The notes under the pieces: generated by a model
What the model saw: the letters and a program-made list of their open reading frames with translations, nothing else
The model's database searches: none
What the model was told of the DNA's origin: nothing
Program-made: the position numbers and the translations under genes
In this document: in pieces, positions 9,174-18,398 of the stretch
Numbering within the stretch: position 1 is the first letter of the stretch
Layout: every line of letters begins with the position of its first letter
Source of the DNA: Magnetococcales bacterium
GTDB taxonomy: Bacteria; Pseudomonadota; Magnetococcia; Magnetococcales; JADFZT01
DNA: 64,000 nucleotides
Reading direction: 5' to 3'
NCBI GenBank assembly: GCA_015232395.1
Contig: JADFZT010000009.1
Span: 26,089-90,088 of the forward strand

Positions 9174-9347
9174 ATGCGTAAAAGTTTTTCCCCACTCTTT
9201 CTGGTCATTCTCGCTCTCGCCACACTCACCCTGGGTGCCTGCTCCGATCCCATCGGCAGTCCCGGTTGGTGCGAAAATATGAAAGGCAAAAGCCAGGGAG
9301 AGATGTCTGCCAATGATATCAAGCATTTTGATCAGCACTGCTACTAA
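9174..9347 (+). CDS. Small DUF3012-family lipoprotein
   Basis: A 57-residue protein. A signal peptide ends in the lipobox LGAC, so Cys would be lipidated and the protein anchored in a membrane facing the periplasm. The mature part, with GSPGWCENMKGKSQGEM, SAND and a C-terminal HCY, matches my memory of the DUF3012 family: a tiny lipoprotein with two conserved Cys besides the lipidated one. GAAGAGGAAAAG directly precedes the ATG. It lies 77 bp after the cytochrome gene on the same strand and may be co-transcribed. The biochemical function of the family is not known to me. Confidence 0.8.
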   Translation: MRKSFSPLFLVILALATLTLGACSDPIGSPGWCENMKGKSQGEMSANDIKHFDQHCY

Positions 9348-9580
9348 CGCAAACAGATTTATCCAATCCCCGCTTTTTTCAGTGACCGTCCCTCGCTGCC
9401 TGTTTGAACTCGGCAGTGAGTGAGTGGCCTGTGACCTGCTGCCCAGCCCCGGATCTTCGTGCTTTGCGGGAGGGTAGAGAATAGCCGTACACTTTCCTGG
9501 ACACACCCTTTTCGGGAAAGTGGTTTTCTGCGCTGAAAAATCCATATATTCAAGATAAATCAATATCTTCAGGCAAACAT

Positions 9581-9610
9581 AACCCTCATTTCAGATGAGG
9601 GTTTTCTGTT
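9581..9610 (+). terminator. Rho-independent terminator after the lipoprotein gene
   Basis: A perfect 9-bp stem, AACCCTCAT (9581-9589) with ATGAGGGTT (9595-9603), has a TTCAG loop and is followed by a T-rich tail. It would end the cytochrome-lipoprotein transcript. Confidence 0.85.
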
Positions 9611-10035
9611 GTTTTTCTTTCGTCTCCTTGTTCCTTTCCCCTGTTTCCAGTGTTTTTCGTGGCGAACCGACGTTTTGACGCTCAAATGGTTCTCTTCGGC
9701 CCTGAACAAATCAAAATGTGTCATTCTCAATGGCAGCGCCAATAATAGCCTTTTAAAAGGGTGATGCCACTATATTTGAATTCACATTTTTGTTTGGATG
9801 GGGCATTCTGTTCAAGAAAAGGGCAGCCTCCCAGGGACCGTTTTTTGGATAACTCGCTTTGCCGGGGAATAAAGGGCCTATAGGTTTTTTCAGGTATGTG
9901 ATGGCATCAATAGTGCTTCTTTCCTAAGGAGTGAACTTACACCGAAGAGTGATCCCACGTTTGCGTCAAACATTCGATCCTACCGGGGGTGGATTGGATG
10001 GTGTTGTTTCGTCCTATTTCCAATGGAGACGAGCT
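9611..10035. other. Intergenic region upstream of pseudopilin
   Basis: AT-rich spacer with one perfect palindrome, CCTTTTAAAAGG, at 9749-9760. No gene seen. An in-frame GTG at 9931 could extend the downstream pilin gene, but its AAGGA is directly adjacent and badly spaced. Confidence 0.5.
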
Positions 10036-10500
10036 ATGGCCATGTGGTTGAAAGAAAGCCTCGGTTTTTTCCTGTGGGGCAGGATTTTTCCAGGAACGGA
10101 TCTCACCAGGGGAAAAAAGCTTCAGCCTGAGAACAGGCATCGCGGTGCCGGTTTTACCCTGGTTGAGCTGACCATGGTGATCGTTTTGCTGGGCATCCTG
10201 AGCACCCATGCCGTCCCCAAATTTGTGGATCTTCGGGATGAAGCCGAACGGGCGGCACTGTTGGGAGTGGCTGGGGGGCTGGGTTCCGGCAGCTATATCA
10301 ACCTGGTGGCCTGTATTGTTGGCAATCAGGCCTGTGTTCGGGTGAGTGACTGTGTGGATGCCGAGCAGCTCCTGGAGTTGGAGATGCCAAAAAATTATAG
10401 CGTAAGCCCCCAACCGGTGGGGTTTCGAGAGGTGGTGAAGTGCACTTTGAACTACACCCCCAGTGGCAAAACGGAGGTGTTTTATGTGAGTGGTACCTGA
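10036..10500 (+). CDS. Type IV pilin-like / pseudopilin protein
   Basis: About 154 residues. A prepilin peptidase site, GAG before FTLVELTMVIVLLGIL, lies after an unusually long leader of about 39 residues. The hydrophobic helix contains the conserved Glu at position 5 of the mature protein. The globular part has cysteine pairs (VACIVGNQACVRVSDC and a late KC) that may form disulfides. GGAG lies 7 nt before the ATG at 10036, which is why this start was chosen over the GTG at 9931. It would be inserted in the inner membrane and assembled into a type IV pilus or type II secretion pseudopilus. No pilus assembly gene is nearby, so it is an orphan here. Confidence 0.75.
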   Translation: MAMWLKESLGFFLWGRIFPGTDLTRGKKLQPENRHRGAGFTLVELTMVIVLLGILSTHAVPKFVDLRDEAERAALLGVAGGLGSGSYINLVACIVGNQACVRVSDCVDAEQLLELEMPKNYSVSPQPVGFREVVKCTLNYTPSGKTEVFYVSGT

Positions 10501-10908
10501 AGTGCTTCAGCCGGGAGGGATGTTTTCCTGAAGGGACAGATTTTTCCGGCATCGTTGTTCGGCCTCTTCCCAGCGACTCTTTGGCTGGAACCATTCAAGC
10601 CAATCATGACCGATAGCTGTTGTATGCATTTGAGTATTGTTGTAGCTGTTCTCTTTTTCCAGTCATGAACAGGCCTCCTTGCTTTGCCGGTCATGCCACC
10701 CGTTTAACCTCGTAACTTGAAGTGCCAGCCAACCTCTTTTGCATCAGACATGGGCAGATCGCCCTCTATTCCTGACCTGTCTGCTCCCTGTAGCTGTATT
10801 GTATATAGTTGGGGGCGAGTTATCGTAAAGAGAAGACATCGGCCTAATGACGAGGATATATTGTCAGGCGAAGATCTTATGATATCCGCAACATGCCGGA
10901 GCTCCACC
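10501..10908. other. Intergenic region upstream of hybrid kinase
   Basis: No gene or strong signal seen. The frame of the next gene is open back to 10717, but the well-placed GGAG at 10898-10901 favours translation from 10909. Confidence 0.5.
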
Positions 10909-13900
10909 ATGTCGGCTGATTCCACCCTCCACGAAATAGCCAAAGAGGCCTTTCCCTACCGATGGGTCGTTCGTTCCGTGGTGTCATTCATCGTTGTTCT
11001 GGCGCTGTTTTGTCTCATTTTGGCCGCTCTTTCCTGGCGTATTTCCATCCGTTATGCCCCCCTGGTAGAAGCAAACACCGAGCTGAAACAGGAGTTGACT
11101 CTCTTTCATCTGTGGTTTGAGGAAATTTTGCTCAACGATCCCTCCCTGGCCAGGGAGGTGATCTGGATACATCTGGAGAACGCCAAATCCCATGCCCGGA
11201 CCATGTTGGATGGGGGTGTCATCAGGGAACGAACCGTTCTTTCCCTGAAAAAACCGCGCCTCCGTCAATCCATCCGACATCTTCTCTCCCGTGTGGAGGT
11301 ATTGGAAGCCCGAGCCCGGGATCGTTTTGACAGCGGTTTTGAAAACTGGGCCGGTTCCGATGCAGGCCAGGCTTTTGATGGGATTTTTAACGCTGTTTTG
11401 AAGGATGTTGATCAGCTTGGGAGCGTTCTCCAAGGTGACTTGAATCAACATCTGGGGCAGGTGCGTTATCTGAGCTTGGGTATGGGTGGATTGATCCTGC
11501 TTTTTGGCGGCCTGGCTCTGCTGCTTTTCCATCGCTACCAAAAACGCCTGACCCGGGAGATGGCCCGGCTCAATGCCATCATGATGTCCACGGGTGAGGG
11601 TGTTTTTGGGCTGGACCTGGAAGGGCGCTGCATCTTCGTCAATCCCGTTTGTCTCAAGATGATGGGCTATTCCAATCCCAAAGAGCTTTTGGGGCGAGAG
11701 ATTCATGCTGTGATTCACACCCCTGGCAGGGAGTCCCAGAGGGCCTCTTCAGGGTTAAACCAAAGCGGGAAAGATGCGAACTGCCCCTTGTGTGCTTCGT
11801 TTCTCAAGGGGGAGGTGGTGCATGTGGCGGATGATCTCTTCCAGAGAGCTGACGGCACCCTTTTTTCCGCTGAATATCGCTCCCATCCCATCCTGCAGGA
11901 GGGGGAAATCAGCGGGGCGGTGGTGACGTTTGCTGATATTTCCAAACGCAAACAGGCCGAAGCGGAAATGCGCCTTCAGGATGCCGCCCTCAAGGCTGCT
12001 GCCAATACGGTGGTCATCACCGATCCAGAGGGACAAATCCAATGGGTCAACCCGGCCTTTACGGTCAATTCCGGTTTTTCCCCGGAAGAGGCTTTGGGTC
12101 AAAACCCCAAAGTATTGAAATCTGGAAAGCACGATGCTGATTTTTATGCACGGCTCTGGAACACCATCAAGGGAGGAGAGGTCTGGCAGGGTGTTTTTGC
12201 CAACAGACACAAGGATGGTCATCTCTATCATGAAGACGCCACCATCACCCCGGTTCGCAATGAAGAGGGTCAAATCAGTGCCTTCATTGCGGTCAAACAG
12301 AATATTTCCGAGCGTGTGGCAGACCAGGCCGCCCGACACAAGAGTGAAGCGCTGCTGCGAGCGACCATCGATTCCACCAAGGATGGCATCCTGGTTGTGG
12401 ATGATCAGGGGCAGGTGATGACCACCAATCCCCGGTTTAAGGAGATGTGGCAGATACCCGATACCCTCTTCGAAACCCGGGATGATAAACAGCTGCTGGC
12501 CTATGTCCTTGGTCAGCTTCAAGAACCGGAGGTTTTTCTCAACAAGGTCCAGCAGCTTTACCGATCCCGGGAGAGTGATTCTGGTATTCTCCATTTTAAA
12601 GATGGTCGGGTGTTCGAACGCTATTCCCAGCCGCTGATTGTAGAAGATCATCTGTCGGGTCGGATCTGGAGTTTTTCTGATATTACCAGCCGTACCCGGG
12701 CGGAGAAGGGGATTCGCCAGGCCCATGAGCGCCTTCAGCACAGTGAAAGCCAGATGCGGGATATCCTCAACAACGCCCCCATGGTGGTCTTTTTGAAGGA
12801 TCTTGATGGGCGGTTTCTGTTCGTCAATCCCCGCCACGAAAAACTATTTGGCGTATCCAGCGCCCGGTTGCAGGGGAAAAGTGATTTTGATGTGTTCCCA
12901 AAGGAAGTGGCGGAAAAATTCAGAAAAAACGATCAGGCCGTGCTGGCGGCGGATCAGCCGATGGAGATGGAGGAGCGGGTTTCGATGGGGGATGGGGAGC
13001 AGGTTTATGTTTCCTTGAAATTTCCTCTCAAGGATAGTGCCGGTACGCCCTATGGGGTGTGCGGCATGGCCATTGATATCACCGAGCGCAAAAAAGCCCA
13101 GCAGGATTTGGCCGAAAAAACCGCCTTTATCGATAACATTTTGCACTCTTCCCCGGATCTGGCCATTGCCGCCACCGATATGGATTTTCGAATTCGTTAC
13201 TATAACCCCGTGGCAGAAAAAATATTCGGCTACACGGCTCATGAGGCCATCGGTCAGACGGTCCAGGAGATCCACACCCGGGAAAAGGTCGACCATGCCC
13301 GCTTCGACCGCGCCGTGGAAATCGTTCGCCAGGAGGGTCACTATCGCTATTCGGTGACCGACGAAAAGGCAGGCCGGCAGCGGGTGGTGGAATCCCAGGT
13401 GACCGGCATTAAAGACCGCTCGGGTAACCTGACCGGCTTTGTGCTCATGTCCCGGGATGTGACCCAACAGCGGAAACTACAGGAAGATCTCATTCGCTCC
13501 AAAGAGGAAGCCGAGACCGCCAACCGGGCCAAAACCCTCTTTTTGGCTCATATGAGTCATGAAATTCGCACCCCCCTCAACGCCATTCTCGGTATGGGGG
13601 ATCTCCTGGAGGAGACCGAAACCACTCAGGAACAGCGCCAATTTTTGGAGACATCCAGGCGGGCAAGCGGCACCTTGTTGGCCTTGGTCAACGATATTTT
13701 GGACCTCTCCAAAATCGAGGCTCAGCAACTGGACCTGGTGTTGACCGAATTTGAGCTGGAAAGGCTCGTGCAGGGCACTCTGGATATCCAAAAAGGGCCT
13801 GCCCGGGATAAGGAAATCGATCTGGTTTTGGAGATGGACCCGAAAACTCCCCAAGCCGTCCGTGGCGACCGGGATCGTCTGCGTCAGGTGTTTTTGAATC

Positions 13901-14673
13901 TATTGAACAATGCCATCAAATTTACCTCCATAGGCCAGGTGATCTTTCGGGTCGAGGCAGGGGAGGCGGATTGGATCCATTTTTCGGTGCGGGATTCCGG
14001 TATCGGTATTCCCCCGGACCGCCTGGAATCCATCTTTAACCCTTTTGTCCAGGCCGATGCCAGCACTACCCGACAGTTTGGAGGGACGGGGTTGGGGCTT
14101 ACCATCTGCCAACGACTTCTCCAGGCCATGGGAGGGGATATCCGGGTGGAGAGCACTGTGGGGGTGGGAAGCACCTTTTTTGTCTCCGTCCCCCTGCCCA
14201 AGGTAGATCTCAGGGTCGAGGAATCGCCGGAGGTTTCCGAAGTAAAGGGGAGGGGAGGGAATCCCAGCCTGACGGTCAAAGAAGGTTTGAAGATTTTGTT
14301 GGTGGATGATTCCGAGGACAATCTATTTCTGATCCAGGCCTTCCTCAAAAAAACCCCCCACAAAATTGTGACCGCCATGGATGGGCTTCAGGCTCTGAAA
14401 AAATTCAAGAGCCATGATTTTGATCTGGTCTTGATGGATATGCTCATGCCGGTGCTGGATGGCTATGAGGCGACCCGCCGGATTCGGGGTTGGGAAAAGC
14501 AGGAGGGGCGGCTCCCGGTGACCATCATGGCCCTGACCGCCCAGGCCTTAAAGGAAGATCTTGATCGAACCCTCACCTCCGGCTGTGATGGTCATCTGAC
14601 CAAACCCATTAAAAAACTTCGCCTGATCCAGGAACTGGAGCGAATTGCCGAAGAGATCGAGCGTTCCTCTTAG
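10909..14673 (+). CDS. Membrane-bound hybrid histidine kinase with five PAS domains
   Basis: About 1254 residues. TM1 (about 23-44) and TM2 (about 188-208) enclose a helical extracytoplasmic sensor with FHLWFEE, ARTMLDGG and QAFDGIF motifs. This sensor is shared with the kinase at 53094-55715 and I do not recognise it. Five PAS domains follow (about 218-347, 353-468, 478-597, 613-731, 737-854), several ending in a DI(S/T)xR-type PAC tail. HisKA has its His in [10 protein letters not shown] (about 883). HATPase_c has DSGIGIP and GGTGLGL. The C-terminal receiver (about 1126-1247) has phosphoacceptor Asp in LVLMDMLMPVLDG. The kinase would phosphorylate its own receiver and pass phosphate to an unlinked Hpt protein. 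It converges with the P-loop/GAF gene at 14739, with only 65 bp between. Confidence 0.92.
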   Translation: MSADSTLHEIAKEAFPYRWVVRSVVSFIVVLALFCLILAALSWRISIRYAPLVEANTELKQELTLFHLWFEEILLNDPSLAREVIWIHLENAKSHARTMLDGGVIRERTVLSLKKPRLRQSIRHLLSRVEVLEARARDRFDSGFENWAGSDAGQAFDGIFNAVLKDVDQLGSVLQGDLNQHLGQVRYLSLGMGGLILLFGGLALLLFHRYQKRLTREMARLNAIMMSTGEGVFGLDLEGRCIFVNPVCLKMMGYSNPKELLGREIHAVIHTPGRESQRASSGLNQSGKDANCPLCASFLKGEVVHVADDLFQRADGTLFSAEYRSHPILQEGEISGAVVTFADISKRKQAEAEMRLQDAALKAAANTVVITDPEGQIQWVNPAFTVNSGFSPEEALGQNPKVLKSGKHDADFYARLWNTIKGGEVWQGVFANRHKDGHLYHEDATITPVRNEEGQISAFIAVKQNISERVADQAARHKSEALLRATIDSTKDGILVVDDQGQVMTTNPRFKEMWQIPDTLFETRDDKQLLAYVLGQLQEPEVFLNKVQQLYRSRESDSGILHFKDGRVFERYSQPLIVEDHLSGRIWSFSDITSRTRAEKGIRQAHERLQHSESQMRDILNNAPMVVFLKDLDGRFLFVNPRHEKLFGVSSARLQGKSDFDVFPKEVAEKFRKNDQAVLAADQPMEMEERVSMGDGEQVYVSLKFPLKDSAGTPYGVCGMAIDITERKKAQQDLAEKTAFIDNILHSSPDLAIAATDMDFRIRYYNPVAEKIFGYTAHEAIGQTVQEIHTREKVDHARFDRAVEIVRQEGHYRYSVTDEKAGRQRVVESQVTGIKDRSGNLTGFVLMSRDVTQQRKLQEDLIRSKEEAETANRAKTLFLAHMSHEIRTPLNAILGMGDLLEETETTQEQRQFLETSRRASGTLLALVNDILDLSKIEAQQLDLVLTEFELERLVQGTLDIQKGPARDKEIDLVLEMDPKTPQAVRGDRDRLRQVFLNLLNNAIKFTSIGQVIFRVEAGEADWIHFSVRDSGIGIPPDRLESIFNPFVQADASTTRQFGGTGLGLTICQRLLQAMGGDIRVESTVGVGSTFFVSVPLPKVDLRVEESPEVSEVKGRGGNPSLTVKEGLKILLVDDSEDNLFLIQAFLKKTPHKIVTAMDGLQALKKFKSHDFDLVLMDMLMPVLDGYEATRRIRGWEKQEGRLPVTIMALTAQALKEDLDRTLTSGCDGHLTKPIKKLRLIQELERIAEEIERSS

Positions 14674-14738
14674 CTTGATTGTACAGACTGTGTGGATGCC
14701 TCTCCTGGATCTCCTGGAACCTCTGTTTTCTGTGGACA

Positions 14739-16082
14739 TTATGGTGTGGGCGTGTGGCTGTCCTGAAGGATTATTTGCATCAACTCATCCCAGGGTGGGG
14801 CCAATAACCAGGCATTTACCCCCAGGGAGATAAAAAAGAGCACCAGGAGCAGGATCCCGAAAAACCGTACGGTTCCCCCCATACGCCAAGCTTTCTGGGA
14901 GAGAAGCTCGGAAAAGTCCATCATCTCCTGTCTGAGTGAAACATTTTCCAACGCCAGTTGCAGGTGCAGGGCAACCCGCTCCACCAGTAGTCGATCCTCT
15001 TCGGTAAAATATTGGTCGTTGTTTTTGTTGAGTACCTGAATGACGCCGGTGACACTGTTATCCAACACGCTTTTGATCGGCACGATGAGGGCGTTGTGGA
15101 TGGTTTTTCCCGGTTTGTCTCCCTCTCCTGGAGCGGTCTGGAGATCTTGGTTTTCCATCACCAGATATTCCCCATTGATGATGACATCCAGGACTTTTTC
15201 CCTGAGACCTGTGGTGTGCAGCTCTTCTTCGGTAAAATCAGTGGAAGCCAGCAGCCAGACATCCTCTTGCTCCCGATCAGTGATGCAGATATTGCAAAAC
15301 TCTACCCCCATGGCATCGGGGAGCATCTTTAAAAAGAGTTGCATCAAATCGGTGTTGCCCCGAAAGCTCCAAGCCCGGGTGAGAATTCGCTGACGCAGCT
15401 TGAGCTGGTCGTGAACCTGGTAAAGTTCTTTTTCGAGGTTGCCCCGAGCCCGCATCATGCCCACGGAATCCAGAGCACCGGATTCGTCGCGGATGCGTTT
15501 GGGGGGGCCTTCCCCCTCATCCCGGACATAGACGTTCATGCCGCTCTGATGGAAAAAGAGCGCGAGGGTACAGAAAAAATTGTACTCCTCCACCACATCC
15601 TCAAGTTTCAGTTCCTTGTCCACATGGTGAGTCCCCTTTTTTGCCCGCTCCTGGCGGCGTTCAAAGAGGACTTCAGGTGGGGGCAAAACAAATTCGAAGA
15701 CCAGCTTGCGGCGGAAGTTGCCAGATATCAGGTTGCCCTTGGGCGGCGGCAGGGGAATGCGGAAGAGGTCCAGCTCCAGATAGTTGGTGTCATCCAGGGT
15801 TTTGGCTTCGTAGACCGGTACAGCCTTGTCAAATCCTACGAAAGGCAGCCCCAGATGGAGTTCCCTGGGGCGATGGGCCATGGCTGGGGAGCGCCACCAG
15901 TCGTGGCTGGAAACATCCAGATAGCCCTCTTCAGGCCATCCCCCCAATTTATTCAGGATGGTGGTTTTTCCCGATCCAGGCGGACCTGTGATGATCAGGT
16001 TGCTGATATCCACATCCAATGGCAGCTGTACACCGCGCTCGGTTTTGAGATTGGGAAATGGATCCAGTAGCAGTTTTTCCAT
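14739..16082 (-). CDS. P-loop NTPase-GAF protein with C-terminal membrane anchor
   Basis: About 448 residues. A Walker A motif, GPPGSGKTT, lies near the N-terminus (about 33-41), within a strand-loop-helix context like a nucleoside/AAA-type kinase fold. A GAF domain follows (about 250-400), ending in VIQVLNKNNDQYFTEEDRLLV, the usual GAF C-terminal signature. A coiled segment and one membrane helix (about 415-437) close the protein. The ATG at 16082 is preferred: the 46 codons upstream in the same frame look like promoter DNA and include a 14-bp palindrome. The combination suggests a ligand-gated ATPase or kinase held at the inner membrane, but I do not recognise the family and assign no reaction. 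It stands alone, convergent with the five-PAS kinase. Confidence 0.75.
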   Translation of the reverse strand: MEKLLLDPFPNLKTERGVQLPLDVDISNLIITGPPGSGKTTILNKLGGWPEEGYLDVSSHDWWRSPAMAHRPRELHLGLPFVGFDKAVPVYEAKTLDDTNYLELDLFRIPLPPPKGNLISGNFRRKLVFEFVLPPPEVLFERRQERAKKGTHHVDKELKLEDVVEEYNFFCTLALFFHQSGMNVYVRDEGEGPPKRIRDESGALDSVGMMRARGNLEKELYQVHDQLKLRQRILTRAWSFRGNTDLMQLFLKMLPDAMGVEFCNICITDREQEDVWLLASTDFTEEELHTTGLREKVLDVIINGEYLVMENQDLQTAPGEGDKPGKTIHNALIVPIKSVLDNSVTGVIQVLNKNNDQYFTEEDRLLVERVALHLQLALENVSLRQEMMDFSELLSQKAWRMGGTVRFFGILLLVLFFISLGVNAWLLAPPWDELMQIILQDSHTPTP

Positions 16083-16191
16083 GATCCGCTCTTCTATATA
16101 AGTGGCTAAGCCGTTGATTAAATAGGGTGACGGGTCGCCTCCACTACCAGCAGTGTCGGTTGGAGGGTGAAATCGGATCCGTCCAATAACA

Positions 16192-16205
16192 TTAGAATAT
16201 TCTAA
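16192..16205. promoter_or_regulatory. Perfect 14-bp palindrome, candidate operator
   Basis: TTAGAATATTCTAA lies 110 bp upstream of the P-loop/GAF start, in the divergent spacer to the SLC13 gene. Its symmetry and position suggest a dimeric-regulator site. No factor is identified. Confidence 0.4.
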
Positions 16206-16992
16206 AGTATACCTATCCACCTGGGTGTTTTGAAGGCATGAAGATCAATTGGTTCCCTGGAAAGGGCTGAAATTTGTAACGTTTTTCAACAAATGAAAGG
16301 TTGGCTCCCTCTGCGCATGGCATACAAAATGCATATTAATTTTCCGTATGCTGCGGTCAATTTTCTCAATGGAGGATTGATTTTCAGGGGTGAAAAAAAT
16401 ATGCGGTATTTTCATAAAGTTTCCTTGTTTTTCAATGTGTTTTTCTTTCAAAAACAGCGCAATTTTCCAGGCAGGGAGGCCGATTGCGCCAGCCATTTTT
16501 TGCCTGCCCATCAGCCCCAGCGATCTGTCGGTTTTTCACCCCAGAAGCGTTATTTTTCTTTTATCTCTGCAAGGGATTTTGCGGATGAGAGTACGTCAAA
16601 TTTTTTTCCCATCATGAGAGAGTCGGGGGATTTGGTGGAGGAAAAGGGTGATTTTTTCCAGGTCGTTCCTCGTCAGGAGAACTGCGTCTCTTTCCGGGGG
16701 GCGCTGGCGACCATTTTGATTTTGGTCAGCCTGCGTTTGGCAGAGCTGGCCGGTATTTTTTAACCGGTGAATTTCCCAATCCTTCCTGATAGGTTCCAGG
16801 TTTGGCATAACCGATCCATTGATCGATAAAAATGGGTGGCAATTCAGGGGGAGACGCCCGCGACCATAACTGTGAACCCGCTGTCGAGAGGTTTGTCTTG
16901 TTGGAATAAGCCCCCTTTGGCTGTGTTGATGATGCCAAAGGTCGGATAAGTTCCGGCTCAACCTTCCCAGCAAATGGAACGGAGTAGGATGG
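16206..16992. other. Long intergenic region upstream of SLC13 transporter
   Basis: About 790 bp. A plus-strand frame at 16293-16763 (156 codons) is rich in Phe and lacks a recognisable domain or good ribosome-binding site, so it is not called. A possible sigma-54 promoter lies at 16318. No riboswitch consensus was recognised in the leader of the transporter gene. Confidence 0.4.
16318..16333 (+). promoter_or_regulatory. Possible sigma-54 promoter
   Basis: TGGCATACAAAATGCA fits the -24/-12 consensus TGGCAYRNNNNTTGCW with one mismatch in the T pair and the correct GG-to-GC spacing. No certain gene starts just downstream; the SLC13 start is about 660 bp away. Confidence 0.35.
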
Positions 16993-18390
16993 GTGGTCCC
17001 CTATCTAAGTGAAAAAAAGTGGTTTTTCCTGGCGATGATCGGCGGGGCGGTGCTCCTGTATCTGCCCCTGCCCGAGGGGTTGACCATGGATGGTCGTACG
17101 GTCCTCACCATGACCCTCGTCGCCACGGTGCTGTTTATCACCGAACCGGTTCCCCTGCCCACCGTCGCGCTACTCATTGTGGTGGGGCAGGTTTTGTTGC
17201 TGGGGGTCAACTCTTCCGAGGTGGCCCGGAGCCTGATGAACGATTCCGTTCTTTTCATCATGGGCTCCCTCATGTTGGCCGTCGCAGTGGTCAAGCAAAA
17301 GCTCGATAAACGCTTGGCCCTTTTGATTATTGCCCTCACTGGAACCCGAACTTCACGCATCGCCTTTGGGGTGACCGCCGTGTCGGGTCTTTTGGCCTCC
17401 TTCATCGGTGAGCACACCGTGGCCGCCATGATGCTGCCGGTGGGAATCACCCTGATTCGTTTGACCTCCGACGATCCCAAAAAGGTCCGAAATCTGGCGG
17501 CAGTATTGCTTTTTTCCATCGCCTATGGCTGTTCTGTAGCGGGCCTTGGAACTCCTTCCGGGGGAGCCAGAAACGCCATCATGATTGGCTATTGGAAGCA
17601 GTTTAATGGCATCGAGATGACCTATACCGGCTGGATGACTTTTGCCTATCCGATGTTTTTGATGTTGTTGCCTTTTGTGACCATGGTGCTGTTTTTTACC
17701 TTCAAGCCGGAATTTGCCGATCTCACGCCAGCGGTCACCAAGCTCCGCAAGCAGGTGGCGGGGCAAGGGCCTCTGAAGGCTCGGGACTGGGTCTCGATTG
17801 GGCTGTTTGTGTTGATCCTGATTGGTTGGGTCACCCTTTCCAGCACGGTAGGCATGGGGGTGGTTGCGCTCCTGGGGGCAGCGGCTTTTTTGGTGGCGGG
17901 CCTGGTGGTGTGGGACGACCTGAACGGTGGCGTGAACTGGGGAGTGGTGCTTCTCTATGCCGCAGCCATCTCTCTGGGGCTGCGCATGCAGGAGACGGGG
18001 GCGGCCCAGTGGGTGGCGGAAAACTTTATGGCACTCCTCGTTCCCCTGGGAGCCAATGAGGGGATGGGGCTCTGGCTGTCGGTTTCGGTGCTGACAGGGA
18101 CTGTGACCAACGTCATGTCCAACGGTGCCGCTGTGGCGGTTTTGGGGCCGATTGTGTTGCCTATGGCCGAAATCGCCAATGAAAGCCCCCTGGTGATCGG
18201 CTTTATCACCTCCATCTCTTCAGCATTCGCCTATCTGACGGTCGTGGGCACCCCAGCTTCCACCATCGTCTATGCTTCCGGTTATCTCAAGACCACCGAC
18301 TTTTTGAAAGTTGGCTGGAAGATGGCCGTCATCTCCATCACCATCATGATGCTCCTGTCCGCTTTTTATTGGCCCCTTCTCAGTGTGTGA
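16993..18390 (+). CDS. SLC13/DASS-family anion transporter
   Basis: 465 residues with about eleven hydrophobic membrane segments. The family shows in the duplicated inverted-repeat layout: an N-terminal ITEPVPLPTVALL segment, a helical-hairpin region with GEHTVAAMMLPVGI, the glycine-rich YGCSVAGLGTPSGGARN loop, and a C-terminal repeat with GTVTNVMSNGAAVAVLGPIVLP. DASS proteins import di- or tricarboxylates, sulfate or related anions, usually with sodium. The substrate cannot be read from the sequence. The SNT-type motif is GEHT in the first repeat and MSNGA in the second. The gene ends 8 bp before a tandem UspA gene, so the two are probably co-transcribed. Confidence 0.88.
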   Translation: MVPYLSEKKWFFLAMIGGAVLLYLPLPEGLTMDGRTVLTMTLVATVLFITEPVPLPTVALLIVVGQVLLLGVNSSEVARSLMNDSVLFIMGSLMLAVAVVKQKLDKRLALLIIALTGTRTSRIAFGVTAVSGLLASFIGEHTVAAMMLPVGITLIRLTSDDPKKVRNLAAVLLFSIAYGCSVAGLGTPSGGARNAIMIGYWKQFNGIEMTYTGWMTFAYPMFLMLLPFVTMVLFFTFKPEFADLTPAVTKLRKQVAGQGPLKARDWVSIGLFVLILIGWVTLSSTVGMGVVALLGAAAFLVAGLVVWDDLNGGVNWGVVLLYAAAISLGLRMQETGAAQWVAENFMALLVPLGANEGMGLWLSVSVLTGTVTNVMSNGAAVAVLGPIVLPMAEIANESPLVIGFITSISSAFAYLTVVGTPASTIVYASGYLKTTDFLKVGWKMAVISITIMMLLSAFYWPLLSV

Positions 18391-18398
18391 GTGGCAAA

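Noticed and set aside
11755..12837. 360-codon minus-strand open frame
   Set aside because: Antisense to the PAS region of the five-PAS kinase; composition is not protein-like.
16293..16763. 156-codon plus-strand open frame
   Set aside because: Phe-rich, no domain, no ribosome-binding site; intergenic AT-rich DNA explains it.
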